Source: Paracamarosporium sp. OC-R06-R3 | Taxonomy: Eukaryota > Ascomycota > Dothideomycetes > Pleosporales > Didymosphaeriaceae | Length of the DNA stretch: 64,000 nucleotides | Direction: 5' to 3' | Assembly: GCA_019828545.1 (NCBI GenBank) | Contig: JACVRA010000054.1 | Location: 248,875-312,874, forward strand | Part shown: positions 61,921-64,000 of the stretch, one piece after another | Numbering within the stretch: position 1 is the stretch's first letter | Layout of the letters: every line of letters starts with the position of its first letter | Notes under the pieces: generated by a model | Databases searched by the model: none | The model's input: only the letters and a program-made list of their open reading frames with translations | What the model was told of the DNA's origin: nothing | Position numbers and translations under genes: made by a program

Positions 61921-64000
61921 ATGGCGTACGATTCGTCTTTGGGGTACGCCGCTCCTGGCACGAGCAACTTCCAAGACGGCGATGCGGCGCTTCCCATGTT
62001 CAACATCGAGCGCGTATCGCTGCAATTCTCGGTAGCCTCTGACTTCGTTGCTGCCGCAGTCGCAAACAATGTCCTGATCCTCGCGCTGTCCACAGGGCGC
62101 ATTCTGCGGATAGACTTGGACAGTCCTGCCGATATCGACGGTTCGCTGATTCCTGGGTAACATGTAGTTGGGCCTGCTCTGATGATGCGCAGATATCGAC
62201 TTACCCAAGAAAACGTCTGAGATTGGCGTCATCAAGCGCCTATTCCTCGATCCATCGGCTTCCCATCTCATCATCACCACTACCCTCGCCGAGAACTTCT
62301 ACCTCCACACCCAGTCGCGGACACCCAAAGCCCTGTCACGGCTAAAAGGCGTTGTGATCGAAAGTGTATCATGGAACCCGTCGCAGCCGACTGCCTCAAC
62401 CCGAGAGATTTTAGTCGGTGCATCTGACGGAAACATATACGAAGTCTACATCGAGCCGTCGTCTGAATTCTACCGGCGGGAGGAGCGATATCTGAAGGCA
62501 GTATACAAGACCAACGATGGGCCTATCACAGGACTGTGGACAGACATTGTGCCTGGGAGGAACGACTTGCGACGCGTTGTTATCGCGACCCCGTCAACGT
62601 TCCTACACTTCGCAGGCAAGGTTGGACGACATGGGCATGAAGGTAGCGGCTCCATCTTCTCTAAGCTTTTCGAGAGCGAATCTGCCACCGTACATGAGAT
62701 TCCAAACGTCGCCTCCACGGCCCCGTCGCTCCTTGCCGTTTCGCCCGAAGTCGAAGAAACTCCGTCTTCCGATCACACAAATGCGGAGAGGATATTTGGA
62801 TGGCTTACTTCGCACGGTGTGCTTCATGGCAAATTGCTTCTGTCATCGGACACGTCGGAGCTGGGCGGCAGAGTTTTGGGCGAGTCCAAGATGCTGCCTA
62901 GATCACATATCCCACCCTCACACACCGCTAGCGGACGTAATAGGCGGACACAAGACTCGGTCACATCCATGGTTCTCAGTCAATGGCATGTTTTGCAACT
63001 CATTGACGGGAGAATAGTGGCAACAAACCGACTGGATGACACAATCGTGCTGGATCAGGTCGTATTGGAGCCTGGTCAGACTGCAGTAGGTCTGGTAGCA
63101 GACATCAAAAAGAACACATACTGGCTCTTTACAAATCAAGAGATTTTCGAGGTTGTCATTACGGACGAAAGCCGAGACGTTTGGAAAATCATGTTAAAGG
63201 CACAACATTTCGAAGCGGCATCTCAATACGCCAAGAGTGCGGCGCAGAAGGACGCTGTGGCGACAGCATCTGGCGATTACTTAGTCGGCAAAGGACAATA
63301 CTCGGAAGCTGCCGCTGTCTACGGACGAAGTACTAAGCCGTTCGAGCAGGTGGCACTCACCTTTATTGACAAGGGAGAGCAGGATGCATTGCGCAAATAT
63401 CTCCTCACAAAGCTTTCAACTCTAAAGAAGTCCTCCACCATGCAGCGTATCATGGTGGCTACATGGCTCACTGAGCTCTACATGGCTAAGCTCAACACGT
63501 TGGACGATACCATCACTACGAAGGCGGAACTTTCCGAAAGCATGAATACTGCTGAGACTCAAGATCAGCTGTCGGTCATTCGTAGAGAATACCAGGAATT
63601 TGTTGCAAAGTATAAGTCTGATCTAGACCGGAAGACAGCCTACGAGATCATCAGCAGCCACGGAAGAGAAGAGGAGCTACTTTATTTCGCTACAGTAGTC
63701 AATGACTACAACTACGTCCTCGCATATTGGGTACAAAGAGAGCGATGGCGTGAAACTCTGGATGTACTCAAAAAGCAAACGGACCCTGAGGTCTTCTACA
63801 AATACAGTAGCGTACTCATGGCGCAGGTACCTGTGGATCTTGTGGAGATCATGATGCGACAAACGAATTTAGACGCTCAGAAGCTCATACCCGCATTCCT
63901 CAACTACAACAACATCACCAAAGTCCCGCTGAACCAGAATCAAGCGGTGCGGTACTTACTGTTTGAAATCAACCAGCACCAGTCAACTGACGCGGCAATT
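61921..64000 (+). CDS. VPS18: Vacuolar sorting protein 18 (HOPS/CORVET core), 5' part
   Basis: Class C Vps core subunit needed for tethering before vacuole fusion. Exons 61921-62140 and 62193-64000, running off the right edge; 675 residues visible. The intron uses a GTTCGC donor; removing it joins LDSPADID to DIDLPKKTSEIGVIKRLF, the conserved Pep3/Vps18 block. The N-terminal beta-propeller region continues through ASHLIITTTLAENFYLHTQS, GVVIESVSWNP and ILVGASDGNIYEVYIE. From about residue 460 the clathrin-repeat-like alpha-solenoid begins (WKIMLKAQHFEAASQYAKSA, LSTLKKSSTMQRIMVATWLT, TAYEIISSHGREEELLYFA, YNNITKVPLNQNQAVRYL). The C-terminal RING-H2 lies beyond the window. ATG at 61921 is in a CCATGG context. 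Confidence 0.94.

Overview
The window is nuclear DNA from a filamentous ascomycete (Pezizomycotina; the gene content fits Dothideomycetes, but I cannot fix the genus). The signs are short GT-AG introns, mostly 45-80 bp, dense genes on both strands, Zn2Cys6 and hybrid-kinase regulators, and conserved single-copy fungal genes. I support 25 protein-coding genes, two of them cut by the window edges. Intron positions were placed by reading frame, splice signals and family conservation; no transcript data were available.

Layout. 1-10 kb is mainly housekeeping: a truncated unknown gene, the RFC3 clamp-loader subunit divergent from Arp2/3 subunit 3, TRM6, a prenylatable MINDY-type deubiquitinase, and a small unknown protein. 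10-23 kb holds a cytochrome P450 with an unusual I-helix, a SUKH/SMI1-KNR4 protein, a Swi5 recombination protein with a very long N-terminal extension, a Ytp1-like membrane protein, and a soluble PAS-type hybrid histidine kinase.

23-38 kb is the most interesting part. It is a compact set of seven accessory genes: amidase and DHA2-type MFS exporter (divergent), PuuE-type cyclic amide/ureide hydrolase, Zn2Cys6 regulator, two NCS1 nucleobase/ureide-type permeases of different subfamilies, and an Old Yellow Enzyme. Together they read as uptake, ene-reduction, ring opening and amide hydrolysis of a cyclic imide or ureide used as a nitrogen source. Shared promoters carry paired CGG/CCG half-sites and clustered HGATAR (AreA-type) motifs. 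The substrate is inferred, not proven.

38-64 kb returns to housekeeping: a Myb-like small protein, a 58-residue complex I subunit (NDUFB2 type), BUR1 kinase, HOM3 aspartokinase with a Gcn4/CpcA site, a 2223-residue SNT1-like SANT protein, deoxyhypusine synthase, a MATH / inactive-USP / MORN / RING protein, and the 5' part of VPS18. I saw no tRNA, rRNA, transposon or CRISPR array.
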